Below are positions 1 through 8,354 of a stretch of 64,000 nucleotides of DNA, piece after piece (position 1 is the stretch's first letter; each line of letters begins with the position of its first letter). A program made the translations under genes and the position numbers. The notes below the pieces were generated by a model that saw only the letters and a program-made list of their open reading frames with translations, was not told the DNA's origin and made no database searches. This DNA is from Empedobacter stercoris (lineage in GTDB: Bacteria; Bacteroidota; Bacteroidia; Flavobacteriales; Weeksellaceae), in the NCBI RefSeq assembly GCF_025244765.1, contig NZ_CP104209.1, positions 2,858,501-2,922,500 of the forward strand. The letters run 5' to 3'.

Positions 1-1
1 T

Positions 2-2428
2 GGAGTATTATTAACTGATGGACAAGTAACAGCTACAAATAACCCTACATCATGGACACAAACAGGGGTATTACCATCAGGAATAGAATTTAATACAAAT
101 GAAGGTTTGTTCTTTGGTACACCAACACAAGCAGGTACTTTTACTACACAAGTTACAGCTACAAATGAAATAGGTACATCTACAGCAGCTGCAGTAACAT
201 TTGAAATAGCTAAAGCAGATCAAACCGTAAATTATACATTTGAAAATTTAACTCAAAACCAAGGAACTACCTTTGCTGGGTTACCAACCCAAACAGAACA
301 AGGGGTAAATATTGTGTATACATCTGCGGATAACTCTATTGTTTCTGCAAATGGAAACGTTTTGTCTTTTGATGGTATTGGATCTACAACAATTACTGCT
401 ACAGCATTAAGTACAGATAACTTTAATGAATATACAACAACTTTTAATGTAAAATCAAATGATCCTAATGCCACTTATTGTTTTGAAGAAAAATTTGATG
501 GACTAGAAGGTGATAATACAAGTTCAAATGGATCTGGTACAGCTTGGAGTGGAAATGATAATTTTCCTACAGTTTCTAGCGCTTATCAAGCAGGGGATGC
601 TGTGAAGTTAGGTACAAGTAAATTAAATGGTTCAATTACGTCAAAAGCGTTAGATCAGATATCAGGTAATGTTACTGTAAGTTTTGATGTAAAAGGATGG
701 TCTTCCGTAGAAGGTAGTATGAATATTACATTGGGTTCAGAAACTAAAAATGTTATTTATACAGCTAAAATGGCTGATGCTTTTGAGAATGTAACTGTAA
801 GTTTTGAAAATGTTGCAGCAGGTTCTACTTTAAAATTAGAAACATCAGCAAAAAGAGCATTTATTGATAATGTAAGAATCCAATGTTCTTCTAGTAATAA
901 TTCTACAACTTGGGACGGAACTGCATGGTCTAACGGAGCACCAGATCTAACAAAAGAAGTTATTTTACATGCAACTCCAACAGAAAGTTTTTCTGCGAAG
1001 AAATTAACTATTGAGAGAGATATGATTATTCCTGCAGGAATTACAATTACTGTAGAGAATGAAGTTGTTAATAATGCAACTTTAAGTTTTGATCATGGAG
1101 CTTACTTAATTCAAAATAATGACAATGCAACGAATGTAGGTACTGCTATTTTTAATAGAAAGTCAACACCTATTTATCGTTTAGAAAACATGACATGGTC
1201 ATCGCCAGTTATTGGGCAAAATATTTTTGAGATTTCTCCAAAAACTTTAACTAATCGTTTTACAAGATTCAACGAATCTACAAATGACTGGGATGCGAAT
1301 GTAACCTCTACAGATACTTTCCAAGCAGGTGAGTTAATCGCATTTAGAGCGCCAAATGATTACAACAATTACGGAGAAGGTGATGCTCAGGTATTTGAAA
1401 GTTCATTCAGAGGTCAATTATTTAATGGAGAAGTAACAATTCCTGTAACTAAAACATCTAAAGGAAATAATGCAGTAGGAAATCCTTACGCGTCACCACT
1501 TAGTTTAGATGCTTTAATTGCTGCTAATACATCAGTAGGAGTAAACTCTGTTTATGTTTGGACGCATTCTAAACCAATTGTAAATGGAGCATATCAAGGT
1601 TCTAACTGGGTTATTTACAATGGAACAGGATGGAATGATAATAGCGTAACTTCTCAAAATATTGATATTGCACAAGGATTTATAGTAAAAGTAGCAAATG
1701 CAGGAAACTTAGTACTTAACAATGCGATGCGTACCTCAGCTAATGGTCCAGTTTATTACAAAGAACAAAAAGATAGATATTGGTTAAGCTTATCAAATGA
1801 TCAAGGTAAAATAAATTCTTCTTTAATAGGATATGTAAGTGAATCAACAACTGAATATGATCAAAATTTTGATGCTCACCCATTTGACAATAATAATGAA
1901 GGATTATATTCTGTTTTGAACAATGATTTATTTGTAATTCAAGGACGTGGAGATTTCAATAACGAAGATTCTTTTGATTTAACTTTCAATGTTAAAAAAG
2001 CAGGAACTTACCAAATCAATTTAGAAAAGTTTGAAGGTGTTTTCGAAAATCAAAATATCTATTTGGTAGACAGAAAATTAGATAAAGTATTTAATTTAAG
2101 CGAATTAAAATCTTATTCTTTTGATACAGAAGTAGGAGAAATTAATTATCGTTTCTCAATAAATTATCAAAATAAAACATTATCTACAAATGATTTATCT
2201 AAAAAAGGATTGGTAGTTTATGCTCAAAATAAACAGATTACAATTTCATCTAAAGAATCAATAAAATCAATAAAATTAGTTGATATTTCAGGAAGACAAT
2301 TACAAAATATTCAAAACATAAATATAAAAAATTATGTAATCAATTTGAATCTAAATCCTCAAGTTGTTGTAGTTGTTGTAGAGAATACAAATGGTACAAC
2401 TGAATCTAGAAAAGTAATTTTAAAATAA
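2..2428 (+). CDS. T9SS-secreted Ig-like repeat protein, 5' truncated by window edge
   Basis: The frame is open to the first base of the window, so this is only the C-terminal ~808 residues of a larger protein; the TTG at 107 is not a credible start. The first part resembles bacterial putative-Ig/cadherin-like modules (PSGIEFN, then GTPTQAGTF and TATNEIGTS). A jelly-roll-like stretch (CFEEKFDG) and a region rich in Asn, Ser and Thr follow. The last ~75 residues (from GLVVYAQNKQITI through VDISGRQL to SRKVILK) look like a type C T9SS sorting domain, so the protein should cross the outer membrane by type IX secretion and be surface-attached or released. Its substrate is unknown. The next gene starts 8 bases later and is probably co-transcribed. 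Confidence 0.8.
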   Translation, partial: GVLLTDGQVTATNNPTSWTQTGVLPSGIEFNTNEGLFFGTPTQAGTFTTQVTATNEIGTSTAAAVTFEIAKADQTVNYTFENLTQNQGTTFAGLPTQTEQGVNIVYTSADNSIVSANGNVLSFDGIGSTTITATALSTDNFNEYTTTFNVKSNDPNATYCFEEKFDGLEGDNTSSNGSGTAWSGNDNFPTVSSAYQAGDAVKLGTSKLNGSITSKALDQISGNVTVSFDVKGWSSVEGSMNITLGSETKNVIYTAKMADAFENVTVSFENVAAGSTLKLETSAKRAFIDNVRIQCSSSNNSTTWDGTAWSNGAPDLTKEVILHATPTESFSAKKLTIERDMIIPAGITITVENEVVNNATLSFDHGAYLIQNNDNATNVGTAIFNRKSTPIYRLENMTWSSPVIGQNIFEISPKTLTNRFTRFNESTNDWDANVTSTDTFQAGELIAFRAPNDYNNYGEGDAQVFESSFRGQLFNGEVTIPVTKTSKGNNAVGNPYASPLSLDALIAANTSVGVNSVYVWTHSKPIVNGAYQGSNWVIYNGTGWNDNSVTSQNIDIAQGFIVKVANAGNLVLNNAMRTSANGPVYYKEQKDRYWLSLSNDQGKINSSLIGYVSESTTEYDQNFDAHPFDNNNEGLYSVLNNDLFVIQGRGDFNNEDSFDLTFNVKKAGTYQINLEKFEGVFENQNIYLVDRKLDKVFNLSELKSYSFDTEVGEINYRFSINYQNKTLSTNDLSKKGLVVYAQNKQITISSKESIKSIKLVDISGRQLQNIQNINIKNYVINLNLNPQVVVVVVENTNGTTESRKVILK

Positions 2429-2435
2429 TTAACGT

Positions 2436-2684
2436 ATGAAAAATATAAAAAAAATAACCTTATTATTTTGTTTGATGTCTACTGTGACTTTTGCAAACAC
2501 TGAAAAAGGTGGAATTCGTTTTTTTGAAAGGAATAACACTACTCAAAAAGCTGATGATACAGATGATCCAAATTATCCTACTGCAGATCAAGATCCAACA
2601 CCAATCGATGATTATTTACCATTATTGGTAATAGGGGCAGGATTGGTTGCTTTACGTTTCAGAAAGCAGTTATTAAAAAACTAA
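2436..2684 (+). CDS. Small exported protein with PID-CTERM-like membrane tail
   Basis: 82 residues. It has an N-terminal signal peptide (KKITLLFCLMSTVTFA), a short acidic linker (ADDTDDPNYPTADQDPTP) and a C-terminal tripartite tail: the motif PIDDYLP, a hydrophobic helix (LLVIGAGLVAL) and basic residues RFRKQLLKN. That arrangement matches the PID-CTERM type of sorting tail seen in Bacteroidetes. The gene begins 8 bases after the stop of the large T9SS-sorted protein and ends at a terminator, so the two form an operon. The mature part is only about 40 residues with no recognisable domain. The function is unknown; a partner or anchor of the upstream surface protein is inference. Confidence 0.75.
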   Translation: MKNIKKITLLFCLMSTVTFANTEKGGIRFFERNNTTQKADDTDDPNYPTADQDPTPIDDYLPLLVIGAGLVALRFRKQLLKN

Positions 2685-2698
2685 TTTCTATAAAAAAG

Positions 2699-2725
2699 AA
2701 AGCTTCTCAATTTTGAGAAGCTTTT
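2699..2725. terminator. Bidirectional terminator between converging genes
   Basis: Perfect inverted repeat AAGCTTCTCAA/TTGAGAAGCTT with a T-run on the plus side and an A-run on the other. It lies between the stop of the small exported protein and the stop of the minus-strand gene at 2733, so it can serve both. Confidence 0.8.
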
Positions 2726-2732
2726 ATTGTTT

Positions 2733-3761
2733 TTATTCCAAACTGTTAATGATAGCTTTATGCAAAATTTCGCCCATAGTCTTACAATCTTCATACGATT
2801 GGTCTTTGTAAAACTTCGCGAAACCTTTTCGTAATTGTTCTATATTTTCATCTTTAGAAATCGTGTCTTTTTTTATGATTTTCATTAAATCTCGAAAACG
2901 CTTTGAGCTGTTTGAAATTCTTTTCGTGATCAATGATTTTACTTCTTTTCGATATTGATCGATAGAATTAGGTTTTAAACGATCATTGACTAAATCAACC
3001 ATTATTCGATTCTCTTTAAAATATTGTGGACGATATATTTTTAGATTTCCTTCATAACATTGTTGATCAAAATCTATTGGTCGAATTCTGTAAATCACTT
3101 GATCAAAATCATGGATCGGAATTACCACATAATTATACGAACGCATATCGCCCAAAAGACCAATAAAACAACGTTCATTAAATTTTACAAATTCCTTCGC
3201 AATCTGATTTTTTTCTAAATCGTTACATTTATCCAAATCATTTTTAATGAAAACATCGCCTGGTATTCCTAAAATATGTTCCTCAATAAGCGTGTTTTTA
3301 TACACCAAAAAATTAATTCGGTGCGGAGACAAAATATCTTCTAATTCTAAACCATAAATACGCGAAGCATCTGCTTGTTTAATATAGAAATTGGTATAAT
3401 TATCATTCAGAATATTTCTCACACGAATTCGGAATGGTTTCGAATTTCCGAATGTACAATAATCAATAGAATCAACAACGAGATAAGGTAACGACTCTTC
3501 ATCACCATCCGAGTGCAAGTAGGTGTAAATTCTATTCAAACTATCTTGTATTTCTTGATGCTCCGAATCGGTATAATAAACACCCAACCAATGGGTGTCA
3601 TTTCCTTCTTTATCTTCCAAAGCAACACAGCCCGAAAAACGCATCAAATCATCATATTCTATACTCGCTTTAGTTGTGCGATGATATTTCTCTAAATAAT
3701 GATTTAATTCGTCACTCACAGGATAAATAGGCTTTCTAAACTCTATTTTTACATCTTTCAT
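2733..3761 (-). CDS. Uncharacterised protein with kinase-like motifs
   Basis: 342 residues, no signal peptide, no family I can name with certainty. Residues ~200-240 carry LLGDMRSYNYVVIP and, about 25 residues on, RPIDFDQ. This order resembles the catalytic loop (GD-x-x-x-x-N) and metal-binding DFD/DFG of the aminoglycoside-phosphotransferase/HipA kinase fold. A preceding stretch (NTLIEEHILGIPGDVFI) could be the hinge. The C-terminal ~80 residues are Lys/Arg-rich and helical. It is a single-gene transcription unit on the minus strand, diverging from the GNAT-nitrilase gene. Kinase activity is inference from two short motifs; a degenerate kinase or an unrelated fold is possible. Confidence 0.55.
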   Translation of the reverse strand: MKDVKIEFRKPIYPVSDELNHYLEKYHRTTKASIEYDDLMRFSGCVALEDKEGNDTHWLGVYYTDSEHQEIQDSLNRIYTYLHSDGDEESLPYLVVDSIDYCTFGNSKPFRIRVRNILNDNYTNFYIKQADASRIYGLELEDILSPHRINFLVYKNTLIEEHILGIPGDVFIKNDLDKCNDLEKNQIAKEFVKFNERCFIGLLGDMRSYNYVVIPIHDFDQVIYRIRPIDFDQQCYEGNLKIYRPQYFKENRIMVDLVNDRLKPNSIDQYRKEVKSLITKRISNSSKRFRDLMKIIKKDTISKDENIEQLRKGFAKFYKDQSYEDCKTMGEILHKAIINSLE

Positions 3762-3866
3762 TTCATGCTTATTACTCTATACGAAGATAGGTCTAAATTT
3801 ATTTTTTTATAATTGTAAATTGGATTATTATTTGTTAATTTAAGACCAAATAAAAATCTTAATAAA

Positions 3867-5375
3867 ATGAATATTCAAGTCAGAAATTTGACACTTGAAG
3901 ATTATAGTGATTTGACTATTTCAACAAAAGAAGCTTATCACAATCAACTTGGAACATGGACAGTTGAAGAAATAAAAGAATTGTTAGCTATTTTTCCACA
4001 AGGACAATTGTGTGTTGAAGTTGATGGTAAAGTTGTAGCTTCTGCATTAAGTATTATTGTAAATTCTAAGAAAACAAATCTTGAGTCAGATTACGATACG
4101 ATTACTTCTAATGGGAAATTCTTGAAACACGATTCTGAAGGTGATATTTTGTATGGAATAGAGGTTTTTGTGCATCCAAATTATCGTCAACTTCGCTTAG
4201 GTAGACGCTTATATGATGAGCGAAAAGCATTGTGTGAAGAGATGAACCTGAAGTCGATTGTCGCAGGTGGTCGTATTCCAAATTATTATAAATATTCGAA
4301 AGAATTAACACCTCGTCAATATATTGAGAAAGTAAAAAGCAAAGAAATATATGATTCTACGTTGGCTTTCCAAATTTCCAATGATTTTAATGTCAAAAAA
4401 ATCTTGAAAAATTATCTGAAAGACGATAAAGAATCGTTAGAATATGCGACGCTATTAGAATGGAATAATATCTATTATGAATCAGAATTAACATCAAATT
4501 CACCTACCAAACGTAATATTCGTCTTGGATTGGTGCAATGGCAAATGCGTTTGTTTAATGGGTTACAGGATTTTTATGATCAAATCGAATTCTTTGTAAA
4601 TGCAGTTAGTGATTATGGTTCGGATTTTATCATGTTTCCAGAGTTTTTCAATACACCGTTGATGAGTCCTTACAATCACTTGAAGGAAATTGAAGCGATG
4701 CATCAATTGGCAACGATGACAGATGATATTGTAAAGAAAATTCAAGAATTTGCCATCACCTATAATGTCAATATTATTTCTGGTTCGATGCCACATCTAA
4801 AAGATGGTAAACTATACAATACGTCTTTTCTTTGTCATCGTTCGGGTAAATTAGATTCGTACAGTAAAATTCATATTACACCAAACGAATTCAAGTATTA
4901 TGCGTTAAATGGTGGTGATGAAATCAAAGTTTTTGATACGGATTGTGGTAAAGTTGGATTACTAATTTGTTACGATGTCGAGTTTCCTGAATTAAGCAGA
5001 ATTTTGGCAGATCAAGGAATGGAAATTTTATTTGTTCCTTTCATGACAGATACGCAAAATGGATATACTCGTGTCCGTAGTTGTGCGCAAGCTCGTGCCA
5101 TAGAAAATGAATGTTATGTTGCAATTGCAGGTTCTGTAGGGAATTTACCACGCGTTAACAATATGGATATTCAGTATTCTCAATCGGCTGTTTTTACGCC
5201 TTCAGATTTCTCATTTCCAAATAATGGAGTGAAGGCAGAAGCGACACCAAATGCCGAAATGGTTCTTGTTGCTGACGTCGATTTGTACCTTTTGAAAGAG
5301 TTGCATGAATATGGAACAGTAAAAACAATGAAGGATAGACGAAAAGATTTGTACCAAGTGCAATTGATAAAATAA
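3867..5375 (+). CDS. GNAT acetyltransferase / carbon-nitrogen hydrolase fusion
   Basis: 502 residues in two domains. Residues 1-~165 form a GNAT N-acetyltransferase, with the acetyl-CoA loop in NYRQLRLGRRLYDER near 105-119. Residues ~216-500 form a nitrilase-superfamily amidohydrolase with the complete Glu-Lys-Cys triad: E259 in MFPEFF, K334 in YSKIHI and C368 in LLICYDVEFPE. Such fusions are a known Bacteroidetes family whose substrate is not settled; small amides or N-acylated compounds are plausible. No signal peptide, so it is cytosolic. It stands alone and ends at a strong terminator at 5382. The ATG at 3867 starts the GNAT domain directly, so this start is well supported. Confidence 0.9.
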   Translation: MNIQVRNLTLEDYSDLTISTKEAYHNQLGTWTVEEIKELLAIFPQGQLCVEVDGKVVASALSIIVNSKKTNLESDYDTITSNGKFLKHDSEGDILYGIEVFVHPNYRQLRLGRRLYDERKALCEEMNLKSIVAGGRIPNYYKYSKELTPRQYIEKVKSKEIYDSTLAFQISNDFNVKKILKNYLKDDKESLEYATLLEWNNIYYESELTSNSPTKRNIRLGLVQWQMRLFNGLQDFYDQIEFFVNAVSDYGSDFIMFPEFFNTPLMSPYNHLKEIEAMHQLATMTDDIVKKIQEFAITYNVNIISGSMPHLKDGKLYNTSFLCHRSGKLDSYSKIHITPNEFKYYALNGGDEIKVFDTDCGKVGLLICYDVEFPELSRILADQGMEILFVPFMTDTQNGYTRVRSCAQARAIENECYVAIAGSVGNLPRVNNMDIQYSQSAVFTPSDFSFPNNGVKAEATPNAEMVLVADVDLYLLKELHEYGTVKTMKDRRKDLYQVQLIK

Positions 5376-5381
5376 CCTAAA

Positions 5382-5406
5382 CAAAACCTCCAAAATGGAG
5401 GTTTTG
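5382..5406 (+). terminator. Terminator after GNAT-nitrilase gene
   Basis: Ten-base perfect stem CAAAACCTCC/GGAGGTTTTG with a 5-base loop, followed by TTTT, seven bases past the stop codon. Confidence 0.8.
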
Positions 5407-5552
5407 TTTTAGTTCTTATTCTTGTGACTATCTCTTGAATAAGAACAATAATTAACGATATAGATTTTAGGTTCGGTTGAAAATCTATTCTAAATGTAGA
5501 ACTAAATTTTTATAAAAACAAAACATTTAATATCACAATTCGAATTTTAACA

Positions 5553-6848
5553 TTAATCATAATCATAATTTAATTCTATTTCGAAGATTTGAATATATTT
5601 TTTATTGAATTTATTCGGTGCAAATTGATTAAAATAGATTTTTTTTCGGTTATTTGAAAAATGAGGGATTCCTGTTAACTGATGATTGAATGTGTTGTTT
5701 TGATAAAGTACGCTCGATTTTTTTTCAGTTAGATCTAAAATGATAATTTTTTGATCACTAAAAAAAACAGCTAATTTTCCATCAACAGATAGATTGAAAG
5801 GAGAATCAATTGATTGTTCTAAAAATGAATATTGAATAATCTCGTTAGAAATCAAGTTTACGCCAAATAATTGTGTAATTTGATGTTCATCTTCCATTAA
5901 AAAGTAGATGACTTTTCCGTCTTGAGAAGAACGTAACCAATGACGAAAGTTACTAATTCCTTTTTTGGTAAATGTGATTCTTTTCTGCGAAATACACTTC
6001 GGAACATCTGGTAATGTTGTTGTCGTTCCTAATAAATTATCGGTTTCGTCAATAATAATTTTATCAGGAATAGTTGCGACAAAAATTTCAGTTTTCAAAT
6101 CACCATTTTTATCTCTTACATGTCCTTGAAAAGCAATGTTATGAGAAGAATTTATCCAACATTCATCAAAAGCTTTTTCAATTTCATCACTTCCATTTGT
6201 AGGAAACGGAACAACTTTAGAAACGATGATTGAAAACATTTCGCCCGAATTATTCTCTAAATTTTCATCAAAATTAACTTCTACTTTTTGGGGAAACATC
6301 ATTCCAACTACGCGCTGATCTTTAACGGTAGGATTGTGCTTTGACTCTTGTTCTAAAATAAAATCGTTGTACGTGAAACTTATCCAATTCGTTTCTTTTT
6401 TCCACGAATGCGAATGTGTTCCACCTCTCAAAGCTCCGTTGGTAAATGGGGGCTGAATGTTGCGAGCATCCATAAAAATGGGTTGATTCGGATATTCTAA
6501 ATCAATTGCTACCGCAGTTCTTCTTGTAGCTGAATATGGATTTGTTTGATTCGCATTGCGAATTCCATGGATGAAAATGACTTTATTTTCGATTTGAGAA
6601 AATGACACCGCTCCAACTCCAGGTCCAAACTGTGTTTGATTTTGGGTTTTATAAATTAACTGATTTTCTAACGTTTTGGTATTGAATAAAAAAATAGAAG
6701 AAGTTTCTCCAATTTTTGTGTCATCATTACGAGTATCATAAACCAAATATTTACCATCGAATGATTCGATTTGGAAATGATGCAAAGTGTGTCCAAAATT
6801 ATCAAAGGTTAGTTGAGTTGGCGAATTTGTATGTATTAGAGTTGTCAT
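5553..6848 (-). CDS. DUF3748 beta-propeller protein (YidR-like)
   Basis: About 431 residues from the ATG at 6848. The frame opens 15 codons further upstream (6893), but those codons (MKVGIKPKINFKFAI) look unlike a conserved N-terminus, so I prefer MTTLIHTNSPTQLTFDNFGH. Repeated blades of the form GKYLVYDTRND, ENKVIFIHGIRN, GKVIYFLMED and GKLAVFFSDQ indicate a TolB-like propeller. RGGTHSHSWKKE matches the His-containing motif of the DUF3748/YidR family, which is related to oligogalacturonide-lyase-type propellers. No signal peptide. The enzymatic role is not established for the family. It is a single gene, next to the accessory region. Confidence 0.75.
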   Translation of the reverse strand: MTTLIHTNSPTQLTFDNFGHTLHHFQIESFDGKYLVYDTRNDDTKIGETSSIFLFNTKTLENQLIYKTQNQTQFGPGVGAVSFSQIENKVIFIHGIRNANQTNPYSATRRTAVAIDLEYPNQPIFMDARNIQPPFTNGALRGGTHSHSWKKETNWISFTYNDFILEQESKHNPTVKDQRVVGMMFPQKVEVNFDENLENNSGEMFSIIVSKVVPFPTNGSDEIEKAFDECWINSSHNIAFQGHVRDKNGDLKTEIFVATIPDKIIIDETDNLLGTTTTLPDVPKCISQKRITFTKKGISNFRHWLRSSQDGKVIYFLMEDEHQITQLFGVNLISNEIIQYSFLEQSIDSPFNLSVDGKLAVFFSDQKIIILDLTEKKSSVLYQNNTFNHQLTGIPHFSNNRKKIYFNQFAPNKFNKKYIQIFEIELNYDYD

Positions 6849-6947
6849 AATGGCAAATTTAAAATTGATTTTTGGTTTTATTCCAACCTTCAATCAAAAG
6901 AAAAACGTCAATTTATTTATTTCCTTCGATAGTTTAATTAGAAAAAT

Positions 6948-6988
6948 CCCCGATGTCGCGGATTTGCAATCCGTGACCTTATCTATAC
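6948..6988 (+). repeat. REP-like hairpin, copy 1
   Basis: CCCCGATGTCGCGGATTTGCAATCCGTGAC-type repeat, with the core hairpin CGGATT-TGC-AATCCG. It shares at least 35 positions with copy 4 at 8513. It lies at the 3' end of the RAYT pseudogene and in the opposite orientation to copy 2 on its other side, so it bounds one end of the RAYT unit. Confidence 0.8.
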
Positions 6989-6996
6989 ATCTATAT

Positions 6997-7551
6997 CTAC
7001 CCCATAAACACTACCTTAACTTCCAAATCATTATCCAAACCTGCATAATTAAGTGCCGAACTGAAATAATAATCTTCTGCATTTACAACCACTTTCTCTT
7101 TTACAGGATTTTGATGAATGTAATTTATCTTCTCCTTTATAAATGAATTAGAATAAACAGATTCTGCATGGTAACCATCTTGCCAAACCTTATATTGTTG
7201 CTGGCGTTTTAAATGTGCACAAGCTCCGGTAAAATATTTTAACATCCATTATCGTCTGCTTTCAGGTTCATTTATTATGGTTTCTATTATTTTTTTACTT
7301 GTGTACTTTTTAAAATCTCGCATTATTTCTGCTAATGTTAACGATTCTACACTTTTACAAAGCAAATGCAAATGACTGTGCATTAAAACATAAGCATAGA
7401 TTTCTAAACCTTTATGCTTTTGACAATATCTTAAGGCATCTATAATTACATTTTTTTGATTTAGCCGTGTAAAAATATCTACCCAACCTACTGTTGTTAT
7501 GGTTATAAAATAGGCACTGCTACTATCGGTTGCTATGTATTTTGTTGACAT
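6997..7551 (-). pseudogene. REP-associated tyrosine transposase (RAYT, HUH/Y1), broken by one stop codon
   Basis: Two pieces lie in the same frame: residues 1-100 (7551-7252), then TAA (7251-7249), then TGG ATG and onward to 6997. Across the stop the protein reads ...NEPESRR-stop-WMLKYFTGAC..., where relatives have Glu, so one GAA-to-TAA change explains it. The catalytic parts remain: H60-L61-H62 in MHSHLHLL (HUH metal site) and Y144 in NYIHQNPV, the conserved RAYT nucleophile motif. The total of ~184 codons is normal for the family. RAYTs are single-strand transposases that act on REP hairpins. REP-like hairpins flank this gene in inverted orientation. Restart at ATG 7245 would lack the HUH site. 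Confidence 0.85.
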
Positions 7552-7580
7552 GATACTATTTTATTTCAATGAACTTTCTT

Positions 7581-7892
7581 TTATGTAGCACGGATTGCAA
7601 ATCCTCGCGATCGGGTTTTTCCATCTTCATGATGATGCCAAGTTATCTTTTCCCATTTTCCATTAATTTTTACTAATAATGGGGAACCTTTTGCTAAATC
7701 TTTTATTTCTTCTATTCCATCTTGTTTTTTTAACCAATCTCTTGCATTTGTAAAATCATCTGTATAATTTCCTTTAGCGTCTTTAAAGTTATATTTTTCA
7801 CCTAAGGTTTGTCCCATTTTTTCAAAATCAGGAAAACCATATTTATTAAACCAAACGCCATTGTACAATTTTTCTCCGCCATCAACCCCCAT
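7581..7892 (-). pseudogene. Fragment of polymorphic-toxin C-terminus, WHH-type HNH nuclease, cut by REPs
   Basis: About 103 codons. Visible parts are GVWFNKYGFPDFEKMGQ, DWLKKQDGIEEIKDLAKG and KITWHHHEDGKT, the last being the core of the WHH branch of the HNH/EndoVII nuclease superfamily used as toxin tips. Family members continue after DGKT with a further His-containing segment. Here the next ten residues (RSRGFAIRAT) are encoded by REP copy 2, so the nuclease is truncated and probably dead. At the other end the in-frame sequence just upstream is REP copy 3, with a stop inside it. The fragment therefore sits exactly between two REPs. It probably derives from the same toxin gene as the 8544-9167 piece. 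Confidence 0.7.
7589..7615 (-). repeat. REP-like hairpin, copy 2
   Basis: Read on the minus strand it is CCCGATCGCGAGGATTTGC followed by AATCCGTG, with hairpin GGATT-TGC-AATCC. It is inverted with respect to copy 1, and the two bracket the RAYT pseudogene (unit 6948-7615). It supplies the last codons and the stop region of the toxin fragment. Confidence 0.8.
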
Positions 7893-7904
7893 CAAACCTG
7901 CTGG

Positions 7905-7931
7905 TACGGATTACAAATCCGCGCGATCGGG
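7905..7931 (-). repeat. REP-like hairpin, copy 3
   Basis: On the minus strand it reads CCCGATCGCGCGGATTTG followed by TAATCCGTA, with hairpin CGGATT-TGT-AATCCG. It has the same orientation as copy 2. Its TAA ends the upstream ORF (7911-8354) and closes the frame ahead of the toxin fragment. Confidence 0.8.
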
Positions 7932-8354
7932 TTCCACTGTTTCGAATGCCGTATTGAATTTTAAGATGAAGATTTCCAGCTCCTTATTTTCATGATTGTA
8001 TTTTTTAATCTCATCAAGTTCATTTGCAGTTAGTTCTTTAGGATAATTAGTGTCTTTTTGTAAATATACTTTTTTATCAAAAAAAACAATATAACCCATG
8101 ATAGTCAAAGAAGTATTCATTTTACGATTCAAATAAGCTACGTAGAATTGTATGGATTCCTTATGTTTAAAATCCACCTCAAAATTTACTCTTTCTTTAG
8201 TTGCCAAAATACCTTCTTTGCCATGAACCGTGACTATTGCCAAAATTTCGGGATCGGCTGTAAGCATCGCCCAGTCTGGTAAAGCATAAGTGAATTTGTC
8301 TTGGTAATGTTCTTCTATTTTTTGTTTGGCTATTTGTAATAATTTTTCCTTCAA
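7911..8354 (-). CDS. Unknown protein, possible immunity protein, C-terminus altered by a REP
   Basis: 147 residues, no signal peptide or membrane segment, and mixed alpha/beta character (for example DPEILAIVTVHGKEG and NTSLTIMGYIVFFDKKVYLQ). I do not recognise the family. The final residues EPDRADL and the stop codon come from REP copy 3, so the native C-terminus has been replaced. It lies on the same strand as the toxin fragments and between them, which is where an immunity gene or an alternative toxin cassette would sit. An immunity role is inference from position alone. The gene may still be expressed, since the body of the protein is uninterrupted. Confidence 0.5.
   Translation of the reverse strand: MKEKLLQIAKQKIEEHYQDKFTYALPDWAMLTADPEILAIVTVHGKEGILATKERVNFEVDFKHKESIQFYVAYLNRKMNTSLTIMGYIVFFDKKVYLQKDTNYPKELTANELDEIKKYNHENKELEIFILKFNTAFETVEPDRADL

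Noticed and set aside
5407-5552. AT-rich gap after the GNAT-nitrilase terminator
   Set aside because: Checked for small genes and promoters; nothing supportable was seen.
6850-7146. 98-codon plus-strand ORF across REP copy 1
   Set aside because: Antisense to the RAYT pseudogene and the DUF3748 5' end; no homology features.
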